In this document: in pieces, positions 1 through 8,045 of the stretch
How the letters are laid out: each line of letters begins with the position of its first letter
How positions within the stretch are numbered: position 1 is the stretch's first letter
NCBI GenBank assembly: GCA_963820185.1
Contig: CAWFYV010000007.1
Span: 496,001-560,000 of the forward strand
Direction of reading: 5' to 3'
Length of the DNA: 64,000 nucleotides
Source: Aquilonibacter sp963820185
Lineage (GTDB): Bacteria; Vulcanimicrobiota; Vulcanimicrobiia; Vulcanimicrobiales; Vulcanimicrobiaceae
Program-made: the position numbers and the translations under genes
Notes under the pieces: model-generated
The model's input: only the letters and a program-made list of their open reading frames with translations
What the model was told of the DNA's origin: nothing
Database searches by the model: none

Positions 1-795
1 CGGCGTCGAGAGGAGCAGCAGCATCACGAACGTCAGTCGTGCAAGGCCGTCGCTGAAGACATTCCCGCCGTAACGCGTCGGAATGATCGTGTACCAGATG
101 ATGTACGCACCCATGATCCAGAAGTACACGAGCGGATGGCCGAAGTACCAGAAGAACATGCGCGTGAGCATCACGTTGATGCCCGACGTCCAGCCGAATG
201 ACCACGGAATGAGCAGCGCCATCTCGGCCACAATGCCGATTGTCGCCACGATCCACATCAAGAACGTCGCCGCTGCCATAAAGACCGGAAGCGGCAACGG
301 TGCTCCCGAGGTCCTGCGACGGAAGTAGAGCGCGTTTTCGAATAACTCGTAGGCGACGACCCAGGTGCCGAGCACGAGAAGCGTCGCCCCGAGGTAGAAT
401 TCCGGCGCAGCCTTCAGCGGTGCGTAGAACGTGTAGAGCACCGATGCATTTCCAGCGAGGATCGTTACGGCTGCGGTCGCCGTGCCGATCAGCATCATCC
501 ACCATCCAAGCCAGGCGATGCCGAGCTTGCGCTCGGGACGCTCCACGTTGCGGTAGGTGACGAACAAGCTGAGCCCGGTGATAAAGAAGGTCGTAAAGAC
601 GAGCGCCATCAGCACGCCGTGCGCGGTGAGCATGCGGTAGTAATCGAACCACACCGGCATTGCGATCGCGTTGGCGCGCGAGAAGCCTTGGAGCACGCCG
701 AAGATCGCGCCGAGGCAGATCGCTACGGTTGCGGTGTAGATGTGAGCGATGACGACGCGGTTTTCGGCGGGTTTCGAAAATGGCGTTGCGTGCAT
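1..795 (-). CDS. cbaA: Cytochrome c oxidase subunit I, ba3-type (heme-copper oxidase), 3' end outside window
   Basis: Catalytic subunit of a proton-pumping terminal oxidase that reduces O2 in the inner membrane. The first 265 residues are present with no stop, so the gene runs off the left edge. About seven hydrophobic segments are visible. H59 in AHGVLMAL is a low-spin heme ligand candidate. The GHPLVYFW motif at residues 219-226 supplies the CuB ligand H220 and the cross-linked Y224. This motif and the short subunit II plus IIa upstream point to the B (ba3) branch rather than aa3. The ATG at 795 overlaps the TGA of subunit II by one base, so the two are translationally coupled. Confidence 0.92.
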   Translation of the reverse strand, partial: MHATPFSKPAENRVVIAHIYTATVAICLGAIFGVLQGFSRANAIAMPVWFDYYRMLTAHGVLMALVFTTFFITGLSLFVTYRNVERPERKLGIAWLGWWMMLIGTATAAVTILAGNASVLYTFYAPLKAAPEFYLGATLLVLGTWVVAYELFENALYFRRRTSGAPLPLPVFMAAATFLMWIVATIGIVAEMALLIPWSFGWTSGINVMLTRMFFWYFGHPLVYFWIMGAYIIWYTIIPTRYGGNVFSDGLARLTFVMLLLLSTP

Positions 796-1262
796 CACTT
801 GACCTCGATCGTTGCGTACATGTTCTGATGGCCGATGCCGCAGTATTCGTTACAGACGAGCAGATAGGTGCCGGGCGTGGTGAACCGGTGCGACGCGTCG
901 TTGACCCAGCCGGGCACGGCCATGAGATTTACATCAGTCTGCGCGATTTCGTAGCCGTGGACGACGTCGGCGCTGGTCACATAAAACGTCACCATGCTTC
1001 CGACGGGAATCGTGATTGTTGCCGGCTCGAACCTGAAGACTTCCGAAACGTAGTAGGCTTCGTAGGTGCCGTCAGGCTTGCGGCGCAGACCGGGATGGTC
1101 GAACGGCGGCGTGGAGGATACTTTGGTCGGATCGAGTGTCTGCGTGCCGCTCGGCGGATTAAAATCCTCGGTGAACGCAGCGATAAAGATCGTCGCCATG
1201 AAGACGACGAGGATCGAGAGGCCAAAGATCATCCACCAGCGTTCGTAACGGTGTAGGTGCAT
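795..1262 (-). CDS. cbaB: Cytochrome c oxidase subunit II, ba3-type (CuA)
   Basis: Electron-entry subunit with one N-terminal membrane anchor (about residues 10-30) and a periplasmic cupredoxin domain. The CuA ligands are visible as VVHGYEI and then CNEYCGIGHQNM near the C terminus (His, Cys, Cys, His, Met). The length, 156 residues, matches the short single-anchor ba3 form. The ATG at 1262 is chosen because GGTGG lies just upstream and the previous gene stops one base before it; an in-frame start 36 bases upstream would lie inside subunit IIa. It forms an operon with subunits IIa and I. Confidence 0.93.
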   Translation of the reverse strand: MHLHRYERWWMIFGLSILVVFMATIFIAAFTEDFNPPSGTQTLDPTKVSSTPPFDHPGLRRKPDGTYEAYYVSEVFRFEPATITIPVGSMVTFYVTSADVVHGYEIAQTDVNLMAVPGWVNDASHRFTTPGTYLLVCNEYCGIGHQNMYATIEVK

Positions 1263-1263
1263 C

Positions 1264-1389
1264 TCACCACCGCTTCGCGAGGAGCGCGAATAAGGCAAAC
1301 CACCCGATCAGATAAGCCACGCCTAGAGCGAAGACAAAGATTAAGGTGCCGGGGAGAGGAACGTCCCGGTCGCCGCCGTCGCTACTCAT
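1264..1389 (-). CDS. cbaD: Cytochrome c oxidase subunit IIa-like small membrane protein (41 aa)
   Basis: A 41-residue open frame with one hydrophobic helix (roughly residues 14-38, rich in F, L, A and V) and a basic KRW end. It sits immediately upstream of subunit II, and its TGA ends one base before that ATG. Ba3 oxidases carry a single-helix subunit IIa of about 34-40 residues, and size, topology and position all agree. The sequence itself is too short to prove homology. It would be missed by gene callers with a length cut-off. The start is an ATG at 1389 with only a weak Shine-Dalgarno. Confidence 0.75.
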   Translation of the reverse strand: MSSDGGDRDVPLPGTLIFVFALGVAYLIGWFALFALLAKRW

Positions 1390-1471
1390 ACCAACAAGCT
1401 TACGGGCAGATCGAGCAGATTTGAAGAATGCTGTCCTTGACAAGAACTGGAGATTTTCGGGGGTTAGGTGT

Positions 1472-2158
1472 GTGGCCGGTAACGTGTTGATCGTCGAGGA
1501 TGAGCCGCAGATCGGCGATGTTCTCGCGGGCTATCTACAGGCCGAGGGTTTTTCCCCGACCGTGAACACCACGTTTTCACAAGCTATGGCGACGCTTGGG
1601 CAGAGCCGGCCCGACCTGCTGTTGCTCGACGTCACCCTTCCAGACGGGAGCGGGCTGGATATTCTGCGGCACGTGCGCGAACGTGAGATTCCCGTGATCC
1701 TGGTCACCGCCCGGCGTGAGGAGATCGATCGCATCCTGGGCCTGGAGATCGGTGCAGATGACTATATTACCAAGCCTTTTTCGCCCCGCGAGGTTGTCGC
1801 ACGCGTGCGCGCGGTCTTGCGCCGCGTGCATGGAGGTGCGAGCGCGGCGGCGAGCGGCGACGTCGTTCGCATCGGCGATCTCGAGATCGACGTCGACGCA
1901 CACGAGGTGCGCATCGGCGGCAAGCCTGCGCTGCTCACGCCGTCGGAATTTCGGCTGCTTGAGGTCCTCGCGCGTAACGCGGGCACGGCGCTCTCGCGGT
2001 CGCAGCTACTCGATAAGCTCAGCGACGATGGGGGCGTCTACGAACGCACGCTCGACCGGCACATCAACAACTTGCGCCATAAGATAGAGCCCGACGTGCA
2101 AAATCCGTCGTACGTCGTCACCGTCTACGGCGTCGGGTACAAGATGCGCAAGCCCTAG
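1472..2158 (+). CDS. Two-component response regulator, OmpR/KdpE family
   Basis: Receiver domain (about residues 4-115) followed by a winged-helix DNA-binding domain (about 135-225). The acidic pocket is VLIVEDEP, the phosphoacceptor Asp is in LLLLDVTLP and the conserved Lys is in ITKPF. The C-terminal half shows the OmpR wing ending in YGVGYKM. The GTG at 1472 is chosen because GGGGGTTAGG precedes it and it gives the standard 228 residues; an upstream ATG would add 42 unlike residues and overlap subunit IIa. No cognate kinase is adjacent. It is divergent from the oxidase operon and may regulate it, which is inference. Confidence 0.9.
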   Translation: MAGNVLIVEDEPQIGDVLAGYLQAEGFSPTVNTTFSQAMATLGQSRPDLLLLDVTLPDGSGLDILRHVREREIPVILVTARREEIDRILGLEIGADDYITKPFSPREVVARVRAVLRRVHGGASAAASGDVVRIGDLEIDVDAHEVRIGGKPALLTPSEFRLLEVLARNAGTALSRSQLLDKLSDDGGVYERTLDRHINNLRHKIEPDVQNPSYVVTVYGVGYKMRKP

Positions 2159-2610
2159 GGTTTCGCGTCTTCGCCGGCACGGTATCGGCTCTCGAGTGAT
2201 TCACCGAGTTTGCGCAGTAACTCGCGCGCCGTTTCGTGTGCGATGCGTGAACCCACCAGGCTATCGAAGGCTGCGCCAACCGCGCCCAATGGTGGTTGGT
2301 AGGCGCCTTGCAACTCGAGAATCGATGTCGTCCAGTCTTCATCGGCGCGAATGGTAAGCGTACCGTCGAAGTGTGGATACGGCCCACTCAGCGGCTCCCA
2401 ATGCAACCGCCAGGGCTCGTCAAAATGCCGCGGATCGATTGCAGCCGCGACCGAAACGGTCACGACCTTGCTGATTTCGTTCCCGCCAAAGGCAGGTAGG
2501 GCGAGTGTAAGGTGCCGTTGTGCGCCCGAGGCGGCTGCATCCGCCACGTCGTCGGCGAGCAACTCGCGTGCGCGATTGTACGGGCATTTCAGGTAGCGGC
2601 GCTGATACAT
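2155..2610 (-). CDS. SRPBCC-like protein, paralogue 1 of 3
   Basis: A protein of about 151 residues without signal peptide or membrane segment. Its C-terminal third, with YQPPLGAVG, a short helix and then SRIAHETAREL, matches the genes at 12536-12988 and 19795-20244. This is the long C-terminal helix expected of a START/SRPBCC lipid- or ligand-binding fold. No catalytic residues can be named and the ligand is unknown. The ATG at 2610 is preferred over a GTG nine bases upstream because GAGG sits about ten bases before it. It overlaps the regulator stop by four bases (convergent) and is divergent from the alcohol dehydrogenase gene. Confidence 0.75.
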   Translation of the reverse strand: MYQRRYLKCPYNRARELLADDVADAAASGAQRHLTLALPAFGGNEISKVVTVSVAAAIDPRHFDEPWRLHWEPLSGPYPHFDGTLTIRADEDWTTSILELQGAYQPPLGAVGAAFDSLVGSRIAHETARELLRKLGESLESRYRAGEDAKP

Positions 2611-2654
2611 CTTTGACACGCCTCAATCATGGCTGGTCGGTGGGAAGGACGCGT

Positions 2655-2677
2655 GAAGAACTCTTCTCGCGTTCTTC
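2655..2677. promoter_or_regulatory. Inverted repeat upstream of the alcohol dehydrogenase operon
   Basis: GAAGAAC at 2655-2661 is mirrored exactly by GTTCTTC at 2671-2677 with a nine-base spacer. It lies between the divergent SRPBCC-like gene and adh and overlaps the candidate -35 box, which fits a repressor or activator site. No regulator gene for it is adjacent. Confidence 0.4.
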
Positions 2678-2700
2678 CGGTTGCGGGCCTACGCTGTAAT
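2672..2700 (+). promoter_or_regulatory. Candidate sigma-70 type promoter for adh
   Basis: TTCTTC (2672-2677) is separated by 17 bases from TGTAAT (2695-2700), which matches five of six positions of the -10 consensus. The -35 is poor, which suggests a need for an activator. An AAGGAG ribosome site follows at 2709-2714. Confidence 0.3.
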
Positions 2701-2723
2701 TGCTCTGTAAAGGAGAATCTACT

Positions 2724-3824
2724 GTGACTCAAACTTTAACGGCCGTTTCGCAACGAACACCCGTTGCGACAATGACGGCTTTTTGCATGCTCGGACTCGA
2801 GCGCACAGGTTTCCTCGAGAAGCCCGTTCCGCAGCCCGGTCCGAACGATGCGATCATCAAGACGACACACGCGCTGATCTGCACGTCGGACTCACATACC
2901 GTGCGCGGCGCGGTCGGCCCGCGCGAGAACTTGACCCTTGGCCACGAAGCCGTCGGTATCGTCCACGCCGTGGGCTCGGAGGTAAAGCGCTTTAAGGTCG
3001 GCGATCGCGTGGTCGTCGGCGCGATTACGCCGGACTGGGGTTCGGAAGAAGCCCAAAACGGCTATCCATCGCAATCGGGAGGCGCCCTAGCCGGTTGGAA
3101 GTTTGCCAACGTCAAGGACGGCGTCTTCGCCGAATACTTCCATGTCAACGAGGCCGATGCAAATATGGCGCTCATTCCCAAAGGCGTCCCGTCCGCGACC
3201 GCGGTCTACTGCGCCGATATGCTCTCGACCGGATTTATGGGCGCCGAGCACGGCGACATTCCGATCGGTGGTACCGTGGCGGTCTTCGCCCTCGGTCCGG
3301 TCGGTTTAATGGCGGTAGCCGGTGCAAAACTGCGCGGTGCGGGCCTGATCATCGGGGTCGAGACCGATCCCAAACGCGCCCAACTCGCCAAAGAATATGG
3401 CGCGCACCTCGTCATCGACTTCAAGAAAGAAGACCCGGTTGCACGGATCCTCGCGGAGACCGGCGGCCTCGGTGTCGATACGGCAATCGAAGCGCTCGGC
3501 GCACAACAGACCTTCGAATGGTGCGTCGACGTGACCAAACCCGGCGGCACGATCTCCAACGTCGGCTATCACGGCGCGGGCGACTACGTGAATATTCCGC
3601 GCGTTGCGTGGGGCGTCGGCATGGCCGACAAATCGATTCGCACCGGACTGTGCCCGGGCGGCAGCTTGCGCCTGGAGCGGCTGCTACGAGTGCTCGAGCA
3701 AGGCCTCGTCGATCCAACCAGACTGACCACGCACACGTTCAACTTCAACGAGATGCCGAAAGCCTTCGACATCATGGATCGCAAGCTTGACGGCGTACTC
3801 AAACCGCTGATTCTCTTCACGTAG
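2724..3824 (+). CDS. Zinc-dependent secondary alcohol dehydrogenase (isopropanol/TBADH type)
   Basis: Oxidises a primary or secondary alcohol to an aldehyde or ketone with a nicotinamide cofactor; cytosolic. The whole 366-residue protein follows the clostridial/Thermoanaerobacter secondary ADH family. Catalytic zinc ligands are C53, H74 (GHEAVG) and D165 (CADMLSTG), and there is no structural-zinc lobe. The Rossmann motif is ALGPVGLMAVAG. Where NADPH enzymes have Gly-Ser-Arg after beta-2, this one has E213-T214-D215, which argues for NAD. The GTG at 2724 follows AAGGAG by eight bases. It is the first gene of an ADH-ALDH-DUF779 set, so ethanol is a plausible substrate. Confidence 0.9.
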   Translation: MTQTLTAVSQRTPVATMTAFCMLGLERTGFLEKPVPQPGPNDAIIKTTHALICTSDSHTVRGAVGPRENLTLGHEAVGIVHAVGSEVKRFKVGDRVVVGAITPDWGSEEAQNGYPSQSGGALAGWKFANVKDGVFAEYFHVNEADANMALIPKGVPSATAVYCADMLSTGFMGAEHGDIPIGGTVAVFALGPVGLMAVAGAKLRGAGLIIGVETDPKRAQLAKEYGAHLVIDFKKEDPVARILAETGGLGVDTAIEALGAQQTFEWCVDVTKPGGTISNVGYHGAGDYVNIPRVAWGVGMADKSIRTGLCPGGSLRLERLLRVLEQGLVDPTRLTTHTFNFNEMPKAFDIMDRKLDGVLKPLILFT

Positions 3825-3859
3825 CTCTACGTAGCTCTGGAAAACCAAAGGAGACTCTC

Positions 3860-5407
3860 GTGACCACCGTAACCCAATCGCGCGATCTGTTCCAAGATGC
3901 ACTCGCCTTCGTGCGCGAGCGCAATTGCCTCAAACCGCGTTACGATAATTTCATCGGCGGCAAATTCGTGCCGCCGGTGGAGGGCCGGTATTTCATTGAT
4001 ACCAGCCCGATCAACGGCCTGCCGATCGCCGAGTTCGCGCGCTCGAGTCCACCGGACATCGAACTCGCGCTCGATGCAGCACATAAGGCCAAGAGCGCCT
4101 GGGGCAAGACTTCTCCTGCCGAACGCGCTGCGGTGCTCAATGCCGTTGCCGATCGGATCGACGCCAATCTCCAGGTACTCGCCCGCGTCGAGACGATGGA
4201 CAATGGCAAACCGATCCGCGAAACGCTCGCGGCCGACGTTCCGCTCGCAGCGGATCATTTCCGGTATTTCGCCGCCTGTCTGCGCGCCGAAGAAGGCGCG
4301 CTCACGCAGCTCGATAACGAGACGGTCGCCTATCACTTCCACGAACCGCTCGGCGTCGTCGCGCAGATCATTCCGTGGAACTTCCCGCTGCTGATGGCGG
4401 CGTGGAAGCTCTGCCCGGCGCTTGCTGCAGGCAATTGCGTCGTGCTCAAACCGGCATCCGAGACGCCCTTCAGCGTGATGGTGCTGATGCAATTGATCGC
4501 CGACGTCATTCCGCCGGGTGTACTCAACGTGGTCAACGGCAAGGGCTCGGAGATCGGCGAGGCGCTCGCGGCGAATCCGCGCATCGCCAAGGTGGCGTTC
4601 ACCGGCGAAACGACGACCGGACGGCTTATCATGCAGTATGCGTCGCAGAACATCATTCCGATGACGCTCGAGTTGGGTGGTAAATCGCCGAACATCTTCC
4701 TCGCCGATGTAATGGATGCTGACGACGAATTTCTGGATAAAGCGCTCGAGGGCTTCACCCTCTTCGCCTTCAACAAGGGCGAGGTTTGTACGTGCCCGTC
4801 ACGCGCACTGATCCAGGAATCGATCTTCGATAAATTCATGGAACGAGCGATCAAGCGGGTCGAGAAAATCAAGGTCGGCAACCCACTCGATCCCACGACG
4901 ATGATGGGCGCGCAAAACTCACAGGATCAGCTCGAGAAGATACTGCGCTACATCGAGATCGGCAAACAAGAAGGTGCCAAATGCGTCACCGGCGGCGGTC
5001 GCGCCGACGTACCCGACAACATCAAAGATGGGTATTACGTCAAACCGACCGTGTTCGTCGGCAATAACAAGATGCGGATCTTCCAAGAGGAGATTTTTGG
5101 CCCAGTACTCTCGGTCACACCGTTTAAGAGTTTGGACAATGCGATCGAGATCGGCAACGACACGCTCTATGGCCTCGGCGCCGGTGTGTGGAGCCGCAAC
5201 GGCACAAACGCGTATCGCATTGGACGTGAGATCCAGGCCGGTCGCGTATGGACCAACTGCTACCACCTTTATCCGGCAGGTGCCGCATTCGGTGGCTACA
5301 AGCAGTCGGGCTTCGGCCGCGAAACGTACAAGTCCGATCTCGAAGCTTATCAACAGACGAAGAATTTGTTGGTGAGCTACAGCAACAAGGCGCTGGGGTT
5401 CTTCTAG
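3860..5407 (+). CDS. NAD-dependent aldehyde dehydrogenase, acetaldehyde dehydrogenase II (ExaC/AcoD/AldB) type
   Basis: Oxidises acetaldehyde or a similar aldehyde to the acid; cytosolic, 515 residues, the usual length. Visible active-site residues are N174 (IPWNFP), E271 (LELGGKSPN) and the nucleophile C310 in GEVCTCPSR, a form typical of the ExaC/AcoD branch. The GTG at 3860 has AAAGGAG upstream. It lies 35 bases after the alcohol dehydrogenase, and its TAG overlaps the GTG of the DUF779 gene. In context it completes alcohol to aldehyde to acetate. Confidence 0.93.
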   Translation: MTTVTQSRDLFQDALAFVRERNCLKPRYDNFIGGKFVPPVEGRYFIDTSPINGLPIAEFARSSPPDIELALDAAHKAKSAWGKTSPAERAAVLNAVADRIDANLQVLARVETMDNGKPIRETLAADVPLAADHFRYFAACLRAEEGALTQLDNETVAYHFHEPLGVVAQIIPWNFPLLMAAWKLCPALAAGNCVVLKPASETPFSVMVLMQLIADVIPPGVLNVVNGKGSEIGEALAANPRIAKVAFTGETTTGRLIMQYASQNIIPMTLELGGKSPNIFLADVMDADDEFLDKALEGFTLFAFNKGEVCTCPSRALIQESIFDKFMERAIKRVEKIKVGNPLDPTTMMGAQNSQDQLEKILRYIEIGKQEGAKCVTGGGRADVPDNIKDGYYVKPTVFVGNNKMRIFQEEIFGPVLSVTPFKSLDNAIEIGNDTLYGLGAGVWSRNGTNAYRIGREIQAGRVWTNCYHLYPAGAAFGGYKQSGFGRETYKSDLEAYQQTKNLLVSYSNKALGFF

Positions 5408-5736
5408 TGCCCGAATTGGTCGTGTTCACGCCTTCAGCCGCCGCCCTCGTGCGGCGGCTGAAGGCGCGCTACGGTCCGCTCATATTGCACCAATCGGGCG
5501 GGTGCTGTGAAGGGAGCGCGCCGATGTGTTTTCGAGCAAATGATTTTCGCGTCGGAGCCAATGACGTGCTCCTCGGCACGATCGAGGACACGCCGTTCTA
5601 CATCGGCGGCGAGCAACGTCGGCAATGGGGCGAGCATTTGCAGTTTATCATCGATGCCGTGCCATCGCACAGCGACAGCTTCTCGCTCGAAACCCGCGAC
5701 GATATGCGCTTCACTACCGGCGCGCGGCTGTTCTAA
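5407..5736 (+). CDS. DUF779 family protein
   Basis: A 109-residue soluble protein of the DUF779 family, whose members are commonly encoded beside acetaldehyde dehydrogenases. The function is not established. It has a cysteine-containing motif HQSGGCCEGSAPMC (about residues 27-40) that could bind a metal, and a C-terminal segment with H and D/E residues. The GTG at 5407 overlaps the TAG of the aldehyde dehydrogenase by one base, so the pair is translationally coupled. A longer frame beginning 159 bases upstream only extends into the dehydrogenase gene and is rejected. A role in protecting or maturing the dehydrogenase is inference. Confidence 0.85.
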   Translation: MPELVVFTPSAAALVRRLKARYGPLILHQSGGCCEGSAPMCFRANDFRVGANDVLLGTIEDTPFYIGGEQRRQWGEHLQFIIDAVPSHSDSFSLETRDDMRFTTGARLF

Positions 5737-5802
5737 GGACGATTCCCCGGATCTTCCTGCGCATTTCCCCAAAAGTGCGGCTGCCGTAGCTACGCTGGAG
5801 GT

Positions 5803-7314
5803 GTGAAACTCGACGTTCGTCCAATCGCGTCTTCCAACGGCCACTCGACCCCTCCGAATGTTGCTCACGGCCGCCGGCGCTTGGCCGCAATCCTCGCCGC
5901 GATCGTCATCGTCACGCTCGTGCTGGGCGTCGTGCTTCGGGTTCGCGCGGTTCATAACATCAGCTACATCACTACGGCGGTAGTGCGCAAGCAACTCGTC
6001 CAAACCGTCACAGCCAGCGGCACGGTCAATCCACAAAATACAATCCTCATCGGGACGCAAGTTTCCGGGACGATCCTCGAGCAAGACGCGGACTACAATT
6101 CGGTTGTGAGCCGCGGGCAAGTGCTGACGCGGATCGATCCCACGAGCTTTCGCGCCGCCCTCGATAACGCGCAGGCTGCTCAGAGTCAAGCCGAAGGCAC
6201 GTGGGCGGCCGGCCTCGCCGGCGTGGCAGCAGCGAAACAGAATGTAAACGCCGCGCGCGCGACGCTGAATACCGTGATTTCGCAAGTCGCCAAGGCGAAA
6301 GCTGCGCTCGACCTGGCGAATATGACTGTGCGCCGCGACACGGCGTTGCTCGCGCCGGGATACATCGCGCAAACGCAGTACGACACCGATGCCGCCAATC
6401 AAGTTGCGGCTAGGTCGACCTATGAAGCCGCACTCATCGCCGTTCCGCAAGCGCGCGCGCAACTGGAGGCGGAGATCGCCACCGCGCAGGCTGCGCAGGC
6501 GAGCATGAGCGCAAGCAGCCACGCTATTGATATCCAGCGTGCGAACGTCGCAGTTGCTCAATACAACCTCAATAACACGGTCATTCGCTCGCAAGTCCGG
6601 GGAACCGTGATTGCGCGGAATATCACGATCGGTCAAACCGTCGCGGCAAGCTTCCAGACACCGACGCTCTTTACGCTCGGCCAGGACCTCACCAAAATGG
6701 AAGTGGACGTTGCGGTCGGAGAGCCGGACGTCGGCGGTGTACGCGCCGGAGACATTACCGATTTTACCGTGCTGGCGTATCCGAACCGCACGTTCCATGG
6801 CGTCGTCTACCAGGTTCGCCGAAACCCGACGACGATCAACAACGTGGTCACGTATGACACGGTCGTCTACGTCGGCAACCGCGATGGCGCGCTCTATCCG
6901 GGCATGACCGCTAACGCCTCCATTCATGTTGCCAAAGTGACCAACGCATTGGTCGTACCGATTGCCGCGTTGCAATACTCCCCGCCACGCGAAACCCGGC
7001 CGGACGCCCGCGGCGGAGCAACCTCACCGTGGGGCCTGACCGATGCAACCCTCACCCGCACCATCATCGCAGGACGGAACGGCCGGCTTTTCGTCATGCG
7101 CGAGGGTAATCTGGTGCGCATTCCCGTGCGTGTGCTGCTCGTGAGCGGGACGGAAGCGGCCATCGCCTCGATCTCACCCGCGACCTTGAGCACCACGGAC
7201 GTTGCCGTGACCTCAGATTCGCAAACGATGATGGCCGCGCAAGCGGGTGCCGCTGGCTCGGCGCTTGCACGCCCGCAACAGCAATCGCTCCAGCGGCCTG
7301 GCGGATCGCGCTAG
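5803..7314 (+). CDS. macA: MacA-like periplasmic adaptor (membrane fusion protein)
   Basis: Bridges an inner-membrane ABC pump to an outer-membrane channel. After a short cytoplasmic tail there is one membrane anchor (about residues 28-47), a lipoyl half-motif (GTVNPQNTILIGTQVSGTI), a long Ala/Gln-rich alpha-hairpin (about 105-235), a second lipoyl half and a beta-barrel domain. At 503 residues it is longer than the usual roughly 370-400, with a longer hairpin and a Q-rich tail. The GTG at 5803 has GGAG only two bases away, so the exact start is uncertain. The next two genes overlap it and each other. Confidence 0.88.
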   Translation: MKLDVRPIASSNGHSTPPNVAHGRRRLAAILAAIVIVTLVLGVVLRVRAVHNISYITTAVVRKQLVQTVTASGTVNPQNTILIGTQVSGTILEQDADYNSVVSRGQVLTRIDPTSFRAALDNAQAAQSQAEGTWAAGLAGVAAAKQNVNAARATLNTVISQVAKAKAALDLANMTVRRDTALLAPGYIAQTQYDTDAANQVAARSTYEAALIAVPQARAQLEAEIATAQAAQASMSASSHAIDIQRANVAVAQYNLNNTVIRSQVRGTVIARNITIGQTVAASFQTPTLFTLGQDLTKMEVDVAVGEPDVGGVRAGDITDFTVLAYPNRTFHGVVYQVRRNPTTINNVVTYDTVVYVGNRDGALYPGMTANASIHVAKVTNALVVPIAALQYSPPRETRPDARGGATSPWGLTDATLTRTIIAGRNGRLFVMREGNLVRIPVRVLLVSGTEAAIASISPATLSTTDVAVTSDSQTMMAAQAGAAGSALARPQQQSLQRPGGSR

Positions 7315-8045
7315 TGGCAATAATGGGCGTGCCGGTCATTCAGCTGGTCGACCTCAACAAGTCGTATCCGATTGGAGACGAGAGTGTCATTGCCCTCGAT
7401 CGAGTGAACTTCACGCTCGACTCGGGGGAGTTCGTTGCTATCATGGGACCGTCGGGATCGGGGAAGTCGACGCTGATGCACGTCATCGGCTTGCTCACGC
7501 GCGCGACGTCAGGGCAATATTTCTTCGAGGGGCAGGACGTGAGTCTGCTCGGCCCGGACCAACTCGCCGATCTGCGTTCGCGACGTCTCGGTTTCGTGTT
7601 CCAGTCATACAATCTCTTGCCGCGCACGACCGCGCTTGAAAATGTCGCGCTGCCGATGATCTACGCCGGTGTCGGCGAGGCCGAACAGCGCGAGCGCGCG
7701 CTGAGTGCGCTCGCGATCGTCGGTGTTCCGGAGATGGCTGAACACGTTTCCAATCAGATGTCGGGCGGTCAACAGCAACGCGTGGCGATCGCGCGAGCGC
7801 TCGTGAACGATCCAAGCCTGATCCTTGCAGACGAACCGACCGGCGCGCTCGACACGAAGTCGTCAGAGGAGGTTATGAACCTCTTCACGCGGCTCAATGC
7901 CGAGCACGGGATGACGATTCTGCTCGTTACACACGAGCCCAGCGTCGGGCGTAGGGCCAAGCGCGTAATCATGTTTCGTGACGGCAAGATCGTCGCTGAC
8001 GGGCCGACCCAAGAAATTTTCAAGAACGAACAGGCTGCATTATGA
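7314..8045 (+). CDS. ABC transporter ATPase, MacB/LolD family
   Basis: Powers the MacAB-type exporter. Walker A is GPSGSGKST, the Q-loop is FVFQSYNLLPR, the signature is MSGGQQQRVAIARA and Walker B is LILADEPTGALD, followed by the H-loop VTHEP. It has 243 residues and is separate from the permease, unlike the fused E. coli MacB. The GTG at 7314 overlaps the adaptor TAG (TAGTG), with an alternative ATG nine bases later. The stop overlaps the permease ATG (ATGA). Confidence 0.93.
   Translation: MAIMGVPVIQLVDLNKSYPIGDESVIALDRVNFTLDSGEFVAIMGPSGSGKSTLMHVIGLLTRATSGQYFFEGQDVSLLGPDQLADLRSRRLGFVFQSYNLLPRTTALENVALPMIYAGVGEAEQRERALSALAIVGVPEMAEHVSNQMSGGQQQRVAIARALVNDPSLILADEPTGALDTKSSEEVMNLFTRLNAEHGMTILLVTHEPSVGRRAKRVIMFRDGKIVADGPTQEIFKNEQAAL

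Noticed and set aside
3827..4492. Minus-strand frame (221 codons) opposite the aldehyde dehydrogenase
   Set aside because: Antisense shadow of a conserved enzyme, no ribosome site or domain.
5434..6975. Long minus-strand open frame (513 codons) opposite DUF779 and macA
   Set aside because: It lies antisense to two well-supported genes, has Arg/Asp-heavy composition with no domain, and long antisense frames are common in GC-rich DNA.
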